From positions 1 to 31,563 of the forward strand of contig DFRF01000048.1 in NCBI GenBank assembly GCA_002378125.1: DNA of 31,563 bases. Reading direction: 5' to 3'. Numbering within the stretch: the first letter of the stretch is position 1; every line of letters begins with the position of its first letter. Made by a program: the position numbers and the translations under genes. Below are positions 8,771 to 18,908 of this stretch, in pieces. This DNA comes from Rhodospirillaceae bacterium UBA3470. Its GTDB lineage: Bacteria; Pseudomonadota; Alphaproteobacteria; Rhodospirillales; Casp-alpha2. The notes below the pieces were generated by a model, which had not been told where the DNA came from, searched no databases, and saw nothing but the letters and a program-made list of their open reading frames with translations.

Positions 8771-9045
8771 TTCGTAGGCCTCCCTGCCATGGATCACGAC
8801 AACAGGAATCGGCCTTCAAAGCAAGGTAGTTGGCAGTGGCAAAAAGATGAAGAAGGCGATGTCATTGGCTGGCCCAGATGATCCGCGCGAGCCACTCTAC
8901 CTCTTGGATCATCAGTGTGGGGGGGGGGGGGGGGGGGAAGGGACTGACGTTCAATGCGGTCCGAAGTCAGGTGGAGTAGATTTCTTGCGAGGATCTCTCC
9001 TTCGATGGTCTTCGCAACCACGTGATCACCGTGGCGACGATTGCC
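8771..9045. other. intergenic region upstream of aminotransferase gene
   Basis: This stretch of about 275 bases between the end of the mutase gene and the aminotransferase start (same strand) holds a 19-base G homopolymer and an 8-base palindrome GTGATCAC near 9022-9029. No convincing gene is present. An open frame on the plus strand (8847-9179) crosses the homopolymer and has low-complexity residues there. Confidence 0.5.
8919..8937. repeat. 19-base poly-G homopolymer
   Basis: Nineteen consecutive G on the plus strand, flanked by GTGT and AAGGGA. It lies 149-167 bases upstream of the aminotransferase start. Such a run could vary in length by slipped-strand mispairing, form a G-quadruplex, or be a sequencing or assembly artefact. 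Confidence 0.9.
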
Positions 9046-11199
<2,154 letters not shown>

Positions 11200-11488
11200 C
11201 GTCTTGTTCTCCACACGAGTTCTAGATGCTAATTTCATGCTGCAGCGCAAAATATCAAGAAAAATGGGAAATGCCTAAGAAAAAAAGGGTTATCCACATC
11301 TGGTTTGATTCAACATGTTGATGCAACCCCAATATATTGTATGATGGATATGCATTTGAAGAATATATTGTTATATCTGCTAGCCAATTCGCTGTTTCGG
11401 CAGGCTTCAATCAATTAAAGAAGGAGGATATGTTCGCATAGGTTGGTTGTATCTGGGAACATCTACCCCGAGGCGAATAACAAGGAAA
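11200..11488. promoter_or_regulatory. AT-rich divergent control region of mutase gene and gcrA
   Basis: This 289-base region contains a 12-base perfect palindrome TCAACATGTTGA (11310-11321) with an overlapping GANTC site GATTC (11307-11311), and a direct repeat AATATATTGT at 11331-11340 and 11362-11371. The repeat units are 31 bases apart, about three helical turns, and each contains the palindrome AATATATT. These look like operators, but no regulator can be named. No gene is seen in the region. Confidence 0.5.
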
Positions 11489-11854
11489 ATGAGTGAGGAA
11501 TGGACACCAAAACGCGTCAGCGCGTTGATCGCCCTCTGGAACGAAGGCCTCTCTACCAGCGAGATTGGAAATCGCCTTGGGGTGACTAAGAACGCCGTTG
11601 TAGGCAAAGTACATCGGCTGGGGTTGCCGAAACGTGGATCTCCCATCAAGCAGAAACCAAAACCGGCCGTGATTATTGGTTTGGAATCACTCCGTCCGGG
11701 CATGTGCTCTTGGCCTGAAGGCGAACCTGGAACGGAAGAGTTCCATTTCTGTGGCGAATCCATCGTGCCAGGCAAGCCCTATTGCGAAGAGCATTGTCGG
11801 CGCGCCTATGTTAAAAACCCGAAGGACGGCAAACGGACGCGCCGCGCCGCGTAG
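11489..11854 (+). CDS. gcrA: GcrA-family cell cycle regulator
   Basis: A 121-residue DNA-binding protein of the GcrA family, which in alphaproteobacteria works with RNA polymerase sigma-70 at promoters carrying CcrM-methylated GANTC sites. The N-terminal helix-turn-helix contains MSEEWTPKRVSALIALW, LSTSEIGNRLG and NAVVGKVHRLGLPKR, a close fit to the family. The C-terminal part has the usual CSWPEG...FHFCG...YCEEHC arrangement of four cysteines and a histidine. The ATG at 11489 follows AAGGAAA; the frame is open upstream to 11447, but that extension is unlike GcrA. It is shorter than the Caulobacter protein but typical of many family members. Upstream lie a palindrome, a direct repeat and a GANTC site. 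Confidence 0.92.
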   Translation: MSEEWTPKRVSALIALWNEGLSTSEIGNRLGVTKNAVVGKVHRLGLPKRGSPIKQKPKPAVIIGLESLRPGMCSWPEGEPGTEEFHFCGESIVPGKPYCEEHCRRAYVKNPKDGKRTRRAA

Positions 11855-12074
11855 AGTCTCTCAATATCCATAATGCGTACCTGTTTGCCAAGCGTGGGTT
11901 GGTCCCGGGCCGCTGGGATCCCCATGCACCCGCGGACGGTTAACGGCACATCGAACTGCAGATGAGTGATGTTAGCACCGAGAATGCTGCGCACTATGCT
12001 CAGGCTATGGCCCAGATATTCTATGTCGATAGGGTACCCATGTCCTTGAAAGATACAGTGGATACTACGCCCGC

Positions 12075-12920
12075 ATGAGCCTCCTGGATCGCATTCGAGC
12101 ATGTCAAAATGATGGCGGGGATGCCTATCTGCCGTTCCGTGTAGCGGGGGTAGCGATTGGGCACATCAAGGGCAAGTTTGTGCCATCCATAGCCAGGTTT
12201 GGCGATGTCTTCGACATTGATGATACGTCTGTAGCGATGATGCCAAATCTCCGAAGTTACGAAGAGCGGACGCAGGCTATGGCGCGTGTACTGGATGAAT
12301 TGCGCAAAGAGGGCCTTGTCCCCGGTTGGCGTGGCGAACCTTACCCCGCAGGCCCAGCTTTCAGTGCCCCGCCATTGTTCGAGATGGAACGCGCCGCTGT
12401 GCCCTTGTTTGGTGTCCGTGGTTATGGCGTGCATATGAATGGATGGTTGAACAAGGGCGGCCGCACGTATATGTGGATCGCCCGCCGGAGCCTGACTAAA
12501 CCGACGGGTCCGGGGAAGCTTGATCAGATGGTCGGCGGAGGACAGCCGGTAGGAATATCATTGCGAGACAATCTGACCAAAGAATGTGGAGAAGAAGCCG
12601 GAATTCCCACCGCGCTTGCCGAGACGGCGAAACCCGTGGGAATGGTGAGTTACACCACCGTCCGCCCGGAAGGCCTCCGTAATGACCTTCTGTTCAATTT
12701 CGACCTCTACGTTCCCGAGGATTTTCAACCCGTTAACCAGGACGGAGAAGTCGCGGAATTCATGCTCTGGGAGATTGATGAGGTTATACAGAGATTGTGT
12801 GATACTGAGGATTTCAAGTTCAACTCTGCCCTGGTAATCATAGATTTCCTCATACGCCACGGGTTCATCGAAGCTGATGACCCAAACTATTCAGACATAG
12901 TCGCGGGATTACATCGGTAG
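12075..12920 (+). CDS. Nudix hydrolase with DUF4743-type N-terminal domain
   Basis: A 281-residue cytoplasmic protein. The N-terminal ~120 residues form the domain that precedes Nudix in the DUF4743/thiamine-diphosphate-phosphatase-like family. The C-terminal Nudix domain contains MVGGGQPVGIS...KECGEEAGI (residues ~155-180), a Nudix box with the EC-EE-G core but without the usual Glu at its first acidic position (Ser instead). Relatives hydrolyse nucleoside-diphosphate-linked compounds or thiamine diphosphate derivatives; the substrate here is not known. No clear ribosome binding site precedes the ATG at 12075. The 220 bases between gcrA and this gene show no other gene. It is followed 31 bases later by a YtoQ gene on the same strand. 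Confidence 0.85.
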   Translation: MSLLDRIRACQNDGGDAYLPFRVAGVAIGHIKGKFVPSIARFGDVFDIDDTSVAMMPNLRSYEERTQAMARVLDELRKEGLVPGWRGEPYPAGPAFSAPPLFEMERAAVPLFGVRGYGVHMNGWLNKGGRTYMWIARRSLTKPTGPGKLDQMVGGGQPVGISLRDNLTKECGEEAGIPTALAETAKPVGMVSYTTVRPEGLRNDLLFNFDLYVPEDFQPVNQDGEVAEFMLWEIDEVIQRLCDTEDFKFNSALVIIDFLIRHGFIEADDPNYSDIVAGLHR

Positions 12921-12951
12921 GAACCGGCTAATCGATAAGAAAGGATCAACG

Positions 12952-13410
12952 ATGGATTCAATGGGATTGACGGTATATCTGTCCGGCGAAATCCACACGG
13001 ATTGGCGCGAACAAATTGAGGCAGGGACCGAGAACGCTGGACTACCTGTCGCATTTCTGGCCCCCGTAACAGATCATGGCGCGAGCGACGATTGCGGTGT
13101 GAAGATTCTGGGTGACGAAGATCAGGACTTCTGGAAAGACCACAAAGGCGCTAAGGTCAATGCGATCCGAACGCGGACTATGCTGGAGCGCTCCGACGTT
13201 GTTGTGGTTCGGTTTGGCGACAAGTACCGTCAATGGAACGCTGCATTCGACGCCGGCTATGCGAGTGCCTTGGGCAAACCATTGATCACCCTACATGACT
13301 CGAATCTCACGCACCCACTGAAGGAGGTGGATGGCGCGGCCTTGGCTGTGGCCGAAACGCCGGATCAGGTGGTGAAGATTCTCAGCTACGTCATAGACGG
13401 CACTCTGTGA
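12952..13410 (+). CDS. YtoQ-family protein
   Basis: A 152-residue protein of the YtoQ family, recognised by LTVYLSGEIHTDWR at the start, APVTDHGASD around residue 39, and a C-terminal half with VVVVRFGDKYRQWNAAFDAGYA and GKPLITLHD. The fold resembles nucleoside 2-deoxyribosyltransferases, and the family has no firmly established reaction. AAAGGA lies about nine bases before the ATG at 12952. A second ATG three codons later is also possible. It sits in a same-strand run with the Nudix gene before it and the peptidase 15 bases after it, suggesting cotranscription. Confidence 0.88.
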   Translation: MDSMGLTVYLSGEIHTDWREQIEAGTENAGLPVAFLAPVTDHGASDDCGVKILGDEDQDFWKDHKGAKVNAIRTRTMLERSDVVVVRFGDKYRQWNAAFDAGYASALGKPLITLHDSNLTHPLKEVDGAALAVAETPDQVVKILSYVIDGTL

Positions 13411-13425
13411 CCAGCGGTTGCACGG

Positions 13426-14403
13426 ATGGCCGCTTACGACACACACCGACCGGGAAACGGTGAGCTTTATCCTAGGATAGAACCCTTCGATCTTGGCATG
13501 CTCCCGGTCGGCAGTGGCCATTCCCTTTATTGGGAACAATCCGGCAATCCGCTCGGCCAACCGGTAGTCTTCCTCCATGGCGGCCCCGGTGCCGGAACAA
13601 CGCCGAACCATCGCCGGTTTTTTGATCCGGCGCACTACCGGATCATCTTGTTTGATCAGCGCGGCGCTGGGCGGTCCACGCCTTATGCCAACATCACCGA
13701 CAACACCACCGACCACCTTGTGAACGATATTGAAGCACTGCGCGCGCTTTTGGGCATTGAAATGTGGTTGGTGTTCGGCGGTTCCTGGGGGGCGACACTT
13801 GCGCTCGTGTACGCCGAGCGTCATCCTGAGCGATGTCTTGGGATCATCCTTCGCGGTGTATTCATGGGACGCGAAAAGGAGCTCGATTGGTTTCTCCACG
13901 GTATCCGCAACGTCTATCCAGAGGCCTGGCAGGTATTTGTCAACTTCCTGCCGGTTGCCGAGCGAGACGATATTGCCGAAGCCTATTATCGCCGCCTGAT
14001 AGACGATGATCCAAAAGTTCATGGCCCGGCCGCCGCAGCTTGGAACCATTATGAGACCCAATGTTCGATCCTTCGACACAAGCCGACTGGACCTGCTGTT
14101 TGGAACGGTTCCGCGGCCCTCGCTCTGGCCCGATTGGAGGCCCATTATTTTGTCAATCGGCTATTCCTTGGGGAGGGCGAGATCCTCGCCAACCTGGACA
14201 AGATTACCAACATTCCAACCACGATCATTCAAGGGCGCTACGATATGATTTGCCCGATGATTTCCGCCCACGAACTGGCCTCTGCGTCCCCAGATGCGGT
14301 TCTCAATGTCGTTGATGCTGCTGGGCACTCCGCCATGGAACCTGGTATTCGGCGGGCGCTCGTCGAGGCCGCGAACGCTTTTCGTGATAAGGGCCGTTTC
14401 TAA
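13426..14403 (+). CDS. pip: proline iminopeptidase
   Basis: A 325-residue alpha/beta-hydrolase of peptidase family S33 that removes N-terminal proline from peptides in the cytoplasm. The oxyanion-hole motif HGGPGAG is at residues 51-57. The nucleophile elbow GGSWGAT places the catalytic serine at Ser120. Asp273 (in GRYDMICP) and His301 (in AGHSAMEP) complete the triad. DQRGAGRSTP is also a family marker. Length and motifs are all canonical. It follows the YtoQ gene by 15 bases, and no ribosome binding site of note precedes the ATG. Confidence 0.94.
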   Translation: MAAYDTHRPGNGELYPRIEPFDLGMLPVGSGHSLYWEQSGNPLGQPVVFLHGGPGAGTTPNHRRFFDPAHYRIILFDQRGAGRSTPYANITDNTTDHLVNDIEALRALLGIEMWLVFGGSWGATLALVYAERHPERCLGIILRGVFMGREKELDWFLHGIRNVYPEAWQVFVNFLPVAERDDIAEAYYRRLIDDDPKVHGPAAAAWNHYETQCSILRHKPTGPAVWNGSAALALARLEAHYFVNRLFLGEGEILANLDKITNIPTTIIQGRYDMICPMISAHELASASPDAVLNVVDAAGHSAMEPGIRRALVEAANAFRDKGRF

Positions 14404-14454
14404 CCCCCCAGGGGGTATGCTTGTGTCATCCGGGAAATTCGCCTTAATATGCCG

Positions 14455-14469
14455 CCCTCCGAAGGAGGG
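14455..14469 (+). promoter_or_regulatory. hairpin enclosing the Shine-Dalgarno of the pagL-like gene
   Basis: CCCTCC (14455-14460), loop GAA, then GGAGGG (14464-14469) form a perfect 6-bp GC-rich stem. GGAGGG is the Shine-Dalgarno sequence, four bases before the ATG at 14474. Folding would hide the ribosome binding site, which suggests translational control, for example by temperature or an unwinding factor. Confidence 0.5.
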
Positions 14470-14473
14470 AGAC

Positions 14474-14989
14474 ATGAATATCAAATTGGGGTTTATTGCA
14501 GCGTTGTTGAGCGTTGTCGTCTTAATAGCGCCGTCGGCGAAGGCTGATGATCCGGATTATGTGACTTTGTCGGCCGGATGGTTCGACCTCAATCGCCAGA
14601 AGGACCAAGGTGGCGAGTTCAGTCTTGAATATCGGTCAGATCAAAAATTCTGGTGGTTCAAACCATTTATCCACGCCGCCAGCATCTCCAACGGGATGAC
14701 GTTTCTGGGTGCGGGCGTTCTTATTGACGTGTACTTTGGTCGGCGTTTGGTAGTGTCGCCCAGCTTCGTCCCCACGTGGTGGCGCGGAAAGAACTCGGAT
14801 TTGGATCTCGGCCATGCGATAGAGTTTCGGTCCCGACTAGAGGTCGCTTATCGCTTCGACGATCGATCTCGACTGGGATTGTCCTTATCACACTCATCGA
14901 ATGCGGGGCTGGGCGATTCAAACCCGGGTACGGAATCCCTCATGGTCAACTATTCGATCCCGCTCAAATCTATCTCGCGCATGTTTTAA
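14474..14989 (+). CDS. PagL-type lipid A 3-O-deacylase
   Basis: A 171-residue outer-membrane beta-barrel protein that would remove the 3-O-acyl chain from lipid A. A cleavable signal peptide ends at about PSAKA|DD (residues 20-26). The C-terminal signature LSLSHSSNAGLGDSNPGTES places the catalytic His140, Ser142 and Glu154 at the spacing known for Pseudomonas PagL (His+2=Ser, His+14=Glu). The middle consists of alternating aromatic strands, and the chain ends in Phe, as barrel proteins do. The ATG at 14474 follows GGAGGG; the longer frame from 14294 overlaps the peptidase and is rejected. Modified lipid A may interact with the hopanoid pathway encoded further right, but that is only inference. 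Confidence 0.9.
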   Translation: MNIKLGFIAALLSVVVLIAPSAKADDPDYVTLSAGWFDLNRQKDQGGEFSLEYRSDQKFWWFKPFIHAASISNGMTFLGAGVLIDVYFGRRLVVSPSFVPTWWRGKNSDLDLGHAIEFRSRLEVAYRFDDRSRLGLSLSHSSNAGLGDSNPGTESLMVNYSIPLKSISRMF

Positions 14990-15009
14990 ACGGCGACTGG
15001 CTTCTGGCC

Positions 15010-16212
15010 CTAGATCACGCCGTCTTTTTCGAGTTCGGCCAGTTCTTGTTCGCTGAGACCTAATTCGCCGACGAGAATTTCTCGGTTGTGCTCGCCTTTT
15101 CGTGGCCCAGCGTGACGGATTTTTGCCGGCGTTTCCGACATTAATGGGAAAGCGCTAGTCATCTTTATAGGACCGAGATCGTCATCCAAAACCTCGATGA
15201 TATTGCCTCGGGCTTGATATTGCGGATCCTGGAAAATCTGGCCGATATCATAGGCTGGGCCAATCGCAGCCTCGGCCTTCTCAAATTCCTCAAGTACCAC
15301 TTGAAGATCGTGACGCCCGATCCATGAGGCGACGATTCCGTCAACTTCGTCGATGTGGGCGACGCGATCTTGTGGTGTTTGAAAGCGTGGGTCTTCCGCC
15401 GCAACCTTCCCGCCACACAGGGTCATAACCCGTTTCACGATCGCAGGGGAATTTGTGGAAATCGCAACCCAATGACCGTCACGTGTACGATAGGTATTTC
15501 TGGGCGCGTTGTTTTTTGACCGGTTCCCCAATCGCTCTTGGATGATACCTAACTGGTCGAACTGAAGCGGCTGTGGGCCCAGGACTTGGAATAGCGGTTC
15601 GTAAATGCTCAGGTCTATATACTGACCGTTACCGCCTTTTGCGTCTCGGTGATAGAGCGCGAACATTGTCGCGAAGGTTCCGTAGGCGGCAGCAATACCG
15701 TCCGCCAAGCCAAAATTCGGTAAAGTCGGTGGGCCATCGGCTTCGCCGGTCATTGACGCAAAGCCGCTAAATGCTTCTGCGATGGTGCCGAATCCCGGCC
15801 GGTTTTTGTAGGGGCCCGTTTGCCCAAATCCTGTCACCCGAACCATTACGAGTTTCGGATTGATACTCTGCAAATCCTCCCAGCCCAGACCCCATTTCTC
15901 CATCGTCCCGGTGCGGAAATTTTCGATGACCACATCGGCCGTGCTAACCAAGGATTTGAAAAGTTCCTGACCCCGCTGCGTGTTGAAATTCAACGTGATA
16001 CCACGCTTATTTCGGTTCGCCATCTTGAACCAGAGACCGACGCCATCCTTCTGGTAACCCGTATTTCGGAGGGGGTCTCCGCGGGGGTGCTCGACCTTTA
16101 TGACATCAGCGCCAAAATCGCCCATTAGCATGCCGATGGTCGGCCCGGCAATGACGGTTGACGAGTCAATGACACGAAGGCCCTCTATGGGCGGGCGGTT
16201 TGGCTCAGACAT
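15010..16212 (-). CDS. class III (CaiB/BaiF) CoA-transferase
   Basis: A 400-residue cytoplasmic enzyme that moves CoA between acyl groups through an aspartyl-CoA thioester. The catalytic aspartate is predicted as Asp171 in FGLADGIAAAYG. Other family segments are DFGADVIKVEHP, RNKRGITLNF and VTGFGQTGPYKNRPGFG. The donor and acceptor acids cannot be read from sequence. A class III CoA-transferase is known to activate 3-sulfinopropionate in Variovorax, and a desulfinase-like gene lies 2.7 kb upstream on the same strand, so that substrate is a reasonable hypothesis. GAGG precedes the ATG at 16212 by seven bases. msrB ends 24 bases before it, so the two are probably one transcript. Confidence 0.93.
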   Translation of the reverse strand: MSEPNRPPIEGLRVIDSSTVIAGPTIGMLMGDFGADVIKVEHPRGDPLRNTGYQKDGVGLWFKMANRNKRGITLNFNTQRGQELFKSLVSTADVVIENFRTGTMEKWGLGWEDLQSINPKLVMVRVTGFGQTGPYKNRPGFGTIAEAFSGFASMTGEADGPPTLPNFGLADGIAAAYGTFATMFALYHRDAKGGNGQYIDLSIYEPLFQVLGPQPLQFDQLGIIQERLGNRSKNNAPRNTYRTRDGHWVAISTNSPAIVKRVMTLCGGKVAAEDPRFQTPQDRVAHIDEVDGIVASWIGRHDLQVVLEEFEKAEAAIGPAYDIGQIFQDPQYQARGNIIEVLDDDLGPIKMTSAFPLMSETPAKIRHAGPRKGEHNREILVGELGLSEQELAELEKDGVI

Positions 16213-16236
16213 CTGGACGCCTCGTTATCTGTGCGC

Positions 16237-16644
16237 CTAGTCGGCCTGATCGTCTGGTGGCACAAGTTTCAAAGCGACAGAATTCATACAATACCTCAAT
16301 CCCGTTGGGGCTGGTCCATCAGGGAACACATGACCAAGATGGGCGTCGCAAATCGCGCACAACGTTTCCGTCCGCCGCATGAACAGGCTAATATCTTCTT
16401 CTTCTCGAATAGCATCGTCTGCGATGGCCGAATAAAAACTTGGCCATCCCGTACCAGAGTCAAATTTCGCGTCCGATGAAAATAGTGGGTTTCCGCAACA
16501 AACGCAGACATAGACCCCCGGCTCGTAGCACTTATCGTACTCTCCTGTGAACGCACGTTCCGTTCCTTTTTTGCGACAAACGTTATAGGCTTCCGGCGAG
16601 AGCTGAGTGCGCCATTCGGCGTCCGACTTTGTGACTTTTAACAA
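16237..16644 (-). CDS. msrB: peptide-methionine (R)-S-oxide reductase
   Basis: A 135-residue enzyme that reduces methionine-R-sulfoxide in proteins. The zinc-binding CxxC pairs are visible in VCVCCG and CAICDAHLGHVF, and the catalytic cysteine is in LRYCMNSVAL. SGTGWPSF is the family's substrate pocket motif. I chose a TTG start at 16644 because AGGAGAG lies six bases upstream and the protein then begins LLKVTKSDAEW, normal for MsrB. The ATG at 16677 would add eleven residues with no ribosome binding site. It is followed by the CoA-transferase gene after 24 bases. Confidence 0.93.
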   Translation of the reverse strand: MLKVTKSDAEWRTQLSPEAYNVCRKKGTERAFTGEYDKCYEPGVYVCVCCGNPLFSSDAKFDSGTGWPSFYSAIADDAIREEEDISLFMRRTETLCAICDAHLGHVFPDGPAPTGLRYCMNSVALKLVPPDDQAD

Positions 16645-16890
16645 GGCAATCTCTCCTGCCAAAGGGTTCGGAAACATAGTTCATAATATGGAATGTGCGT
16701 GATCTTTGAACAACCAACAAGTCGCCCACTCTGATGCTTCGAGAAATGGGAAAGCGACCTACGGTGAGCCCAAATACAGTTATTTAAGCGCTATAGAGAG
16801 ACCCTGGGAATCTTTGAGAACACCCTAAGGTTCAATGAAGAACTCGCTTCCATCAAAAATACATACGCGGAGGATCGCCTTATCTGTTCG

Positions 16891-17247
16891 GTGGCTCACC
16901 ACCTGGAGGCAATTTTGGAAGAAACGACGGAGGCGACGGGCGAAATCATGGCTGCGGCAGCATCGACACAGGTGGATCGTAGCGACTTGAAGGTCCAAAT
17001 CAAATATTGCGGGGCCGATCGGTTATTCGACAATATTAGTGTTAATGTCTCGTACATTGTCGAGGCTTGTTCCTGCCATGACATCACAAGCGAGGGTCGG
17101 GAAAAGGTGGCGCGCGCGATCAACGCCATTGAAGGCGCGTTGAACACCCTCGTCATCATTGTTGGCGAGGACTTCACCGCCGCACTAACGACCGTAGATC
17201 GCGACATTGACCGGATCGATGATGGCATAAAATTGGAAGGGCCGTAG
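16891..17247 (+). CDS. CheZ-like protein, probably 5'-truncated or degenerate
   Basis: A 118-residue helical protein read from GTG 16891. LEAILEETTEATGEIMAAA and IVEACSCHDIT...KVARAINAIE align in shape with the CheZ-like proteins of alphaproteobacteria, whose core is ACSFQDITGQR. The catalytic Asp appears kept (Asp64), but the catalytic Gln is Glu68 and the following GQR is altered, so phosphatase activity is doubtful. The frame stays open upstream to 16768 with helical, family-like sequence (YRETLGIFENTLRF...), yet contains no ATG, GTG or TTG before 16891. The natural 5' end may therefore have been lost by frameshift. Other frames upstream stop at 16787 and 16824. It could be a decaying gene or one with an unusual start. 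Confidence 0.55.
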   Translation: MAHHLEAILEETTEATGEIMAAAASTQVDRSDLKVQIKYCGADRLFDNISVNVSYIVEACSCHDITSEGREKVARAINAIEGALNTLVIIVGEDFTAALTTVDRDIDRIDDGIKLEGP

Positions 17248-17291
17248 CCGAAGGATAGTTTGAGCCAAGACGAAATCGATAAAATATGCGA

Positions 17292-18908
17292 TTAGAATCG
17301 GCCGTCGTAGGCTTTCCGCCCAATCGGGCAGGCGATGAGTGTGAAGACATCCGCACCCATTGCTTCCTCAAGGGCCGCACGAAGATCATCTCGCGAGTCC
17401 GCAGTAACCCCTTGTCCGCCCATGGCGACTGCCGCGGCGGCAAAATCCGTCTCACCGAAATCCACGCCCCGATTATTCATGCCGTCCCGCCGTTGTTTCA
17501 ATTCTATCAAGGCTAAGGATTCGTCGACGAAGACAATAATGGGGAATTTCAGGTTCGCGTCCCGCAACGTTGCCAGCTCGCCTAGGATCATCTCCATGCC
17601 CGCATCACCGGAAAATGCCGCGACCGGGGTTCCCGGCGCGGCGAACTGATGGCCGGCCGCCAGGGGCACGGCTGTACCCATGGTGCAAAGCCCGGTGGAC
17701 TGCAAAAGTGTCCGCGGGCCAAAGCATTCCCATTGCTGGGCGAGTAGAATTCGATGTGCGCCCGTGTCGACGGTGACCACGGTTTCGCGGGGTAGCACGT
17801 CTCTGCAAACATCGATGACCGCCGCCGGTCCCCATTCCTCGTCGCGGGGGAAGGCATTCTTGAGAGCGGCACGCGTCGCCGTCGGCTCGCCACTTGGCCA
17901 GGACCTGTTGCGTGATACGCTTTCGGTGAGCGCGTGAATACCTGCGCCCACGTCACCGATGAAACTGTGACTGGCGTGATGCATGAAATGTCTGTTCGCT
18001 TCGGCGGAAAACTCGATCACGGCCGGCCCATCTTCGCCGATATCCCAGGGGTCGCACCATTCCGAACGCATCTCGATGGGATCGTAACCGGCAAGAACAA
18101 TGGCATCCGCTTGGTTTATCAGCGGTTTGATGATGCTGAACGCTTTCGGAGACAGACCGTGGCCTCCAAGGGCTAGAGGATCATCCTCGGGAAGGATACC
18201 CTTGGCCTTGTAGGTAGTCAGAATGGGGATGGAAAACTGGCGGGCTAGGTTGGCGACATCGTCCGCTGCATAATGATGGAGCACGTCGACGCCGGCAATG
18301 ATCAAGGGCCGTTCCGCGCTGCTTAGCGCGCGGCAGGCGGCATCCCAGTCTGGGCCCGGCGCTGGGGCCATGGGCGCCGGCGTTGACCGATGAACCGGAC
18401 GGTTGCCGTCTTCTGCCGCATTGGCCGTAGAGATAGGGAGGTCAAGATGTACGGGGCCGGGTCGGCCCTCCATGGCGATGGCCAGGGCCTTCTCGATGGT
18501 CGTTTCCACCGCGCCTTCGGCGACCCTCAAACTAGCCTTGGTCACGGGGTTCAGGACCTTCGTGTGATCGAATACCTGATGGGTGAAGTGCTGGGCCTCC
18601 GCGGCGTCGATGCAGCCAGTGAGAAATATCATTGGCACCTGATCTTGCCAGGCGTTGGTGACCGCGTTGATGGCGTTGACTACGCCCGGGCCAACAGTCG
18701 CCAACAAGATGCCGGGTGCCCCGGTTGCGTGGTGCGTGCCTTCCGCCATGAAACCGCCGTTATTTTCATGCTTAACTAACTGAAAGTTTAGACCGGCTTC
18801 TACCAGGGCATCGATCATGGTGAGAACTTCGCCGCCCGGGATGCCAAAGGCGTGCCGGCATCCTGCCTCATAGAGCTTGCGGGCGATGATATCAGCAGCA
18901 CGGGTCAT
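17292..18908 (-). CDS. acetolactate synthase-like ThDP-dependent enzyme
   Basis: A 538-residue thiamine-diphosphate enzyme of the acetolactate synthase/decarboxylase superfamily. The cofactor-activating glutamate is Glu48 in LVKHENNGGFMAEG, and the Mg/diphosphate motif starts at GDAGMEM (residues 434-440). At the end of that motif the usual Asn-Asn is replaced by VDESLAL (Asp462-Glu463-Ser464). The central domain runs over about residues 190-330. Substrate is unknown: candidates include 2-oxo acid decarboxylation or acyl-group condensation. The ATG overlaps the stop of the upstream acyl-CoA-dehydrogenase-like gene by 4 bases (ATGA), so the two are translationally coupled and probably act in one pathway. 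No small regulatory subunit of acetolactate synthase is present. Confidence 0.85.
   Translation of the reverse strand: MTRAADIIARKLYEAGCRHAFGIPGGEVLTMIDALVEAGLNFQLVKHENNGGFMAEGTHHATGAPGILLATVGPGVVNAINAVTNAWQDQVPMIFLTGCIDAAEAQHFTHQVFDHTKVLNPVTKASLRVAEGAVETTIEKALAIAMEGRPGPVHLDLPISTANAAEDGNRPVHRSTPAPMAPAPGPDWDAACRALSSAERPLIIAGVDVLHHYAADDVANLARQFSIPILTTYKAKGILPEDDPLALGGHGLSPKAFSIIKPLINQADAIVLAGYDPIEMRSEWCDPWDIGEDGPAVIEFSAEANRHFMHHASHSFIGDVGAGIHALTESVSRNRSWPSGEPTATRAALKNAFPRDEEWGPAAVIDVCRDVLPRETVVTVDTGAHRILLAQQWECFGPRTLLQSTGLCTMGTAVPLAAGHQFAAPGTPVAAFSGDAGMEMILGELATLRDANLKFPIIVFVDESLALIELKQRRDGMNNRGVDFGETDFAAAAVAMGGQGVTADSRDDLRAALEEAMGADVFTLIACPIGRKAYDGRF

Noticed and set aside
13291..14145. 284-residue open frame antisense to proline iminopeptidase
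   Set aside because: The plus-strand gene has the full catalytic triad; the antisense frame is a shadow.
14403..14416. ACCCCC-CA-GGGGGT after the peptidase stop, as a terminator
   Set aside because: The loop is too short for the full stem and no T-run follows; it could be an operator, but evidence is thin.
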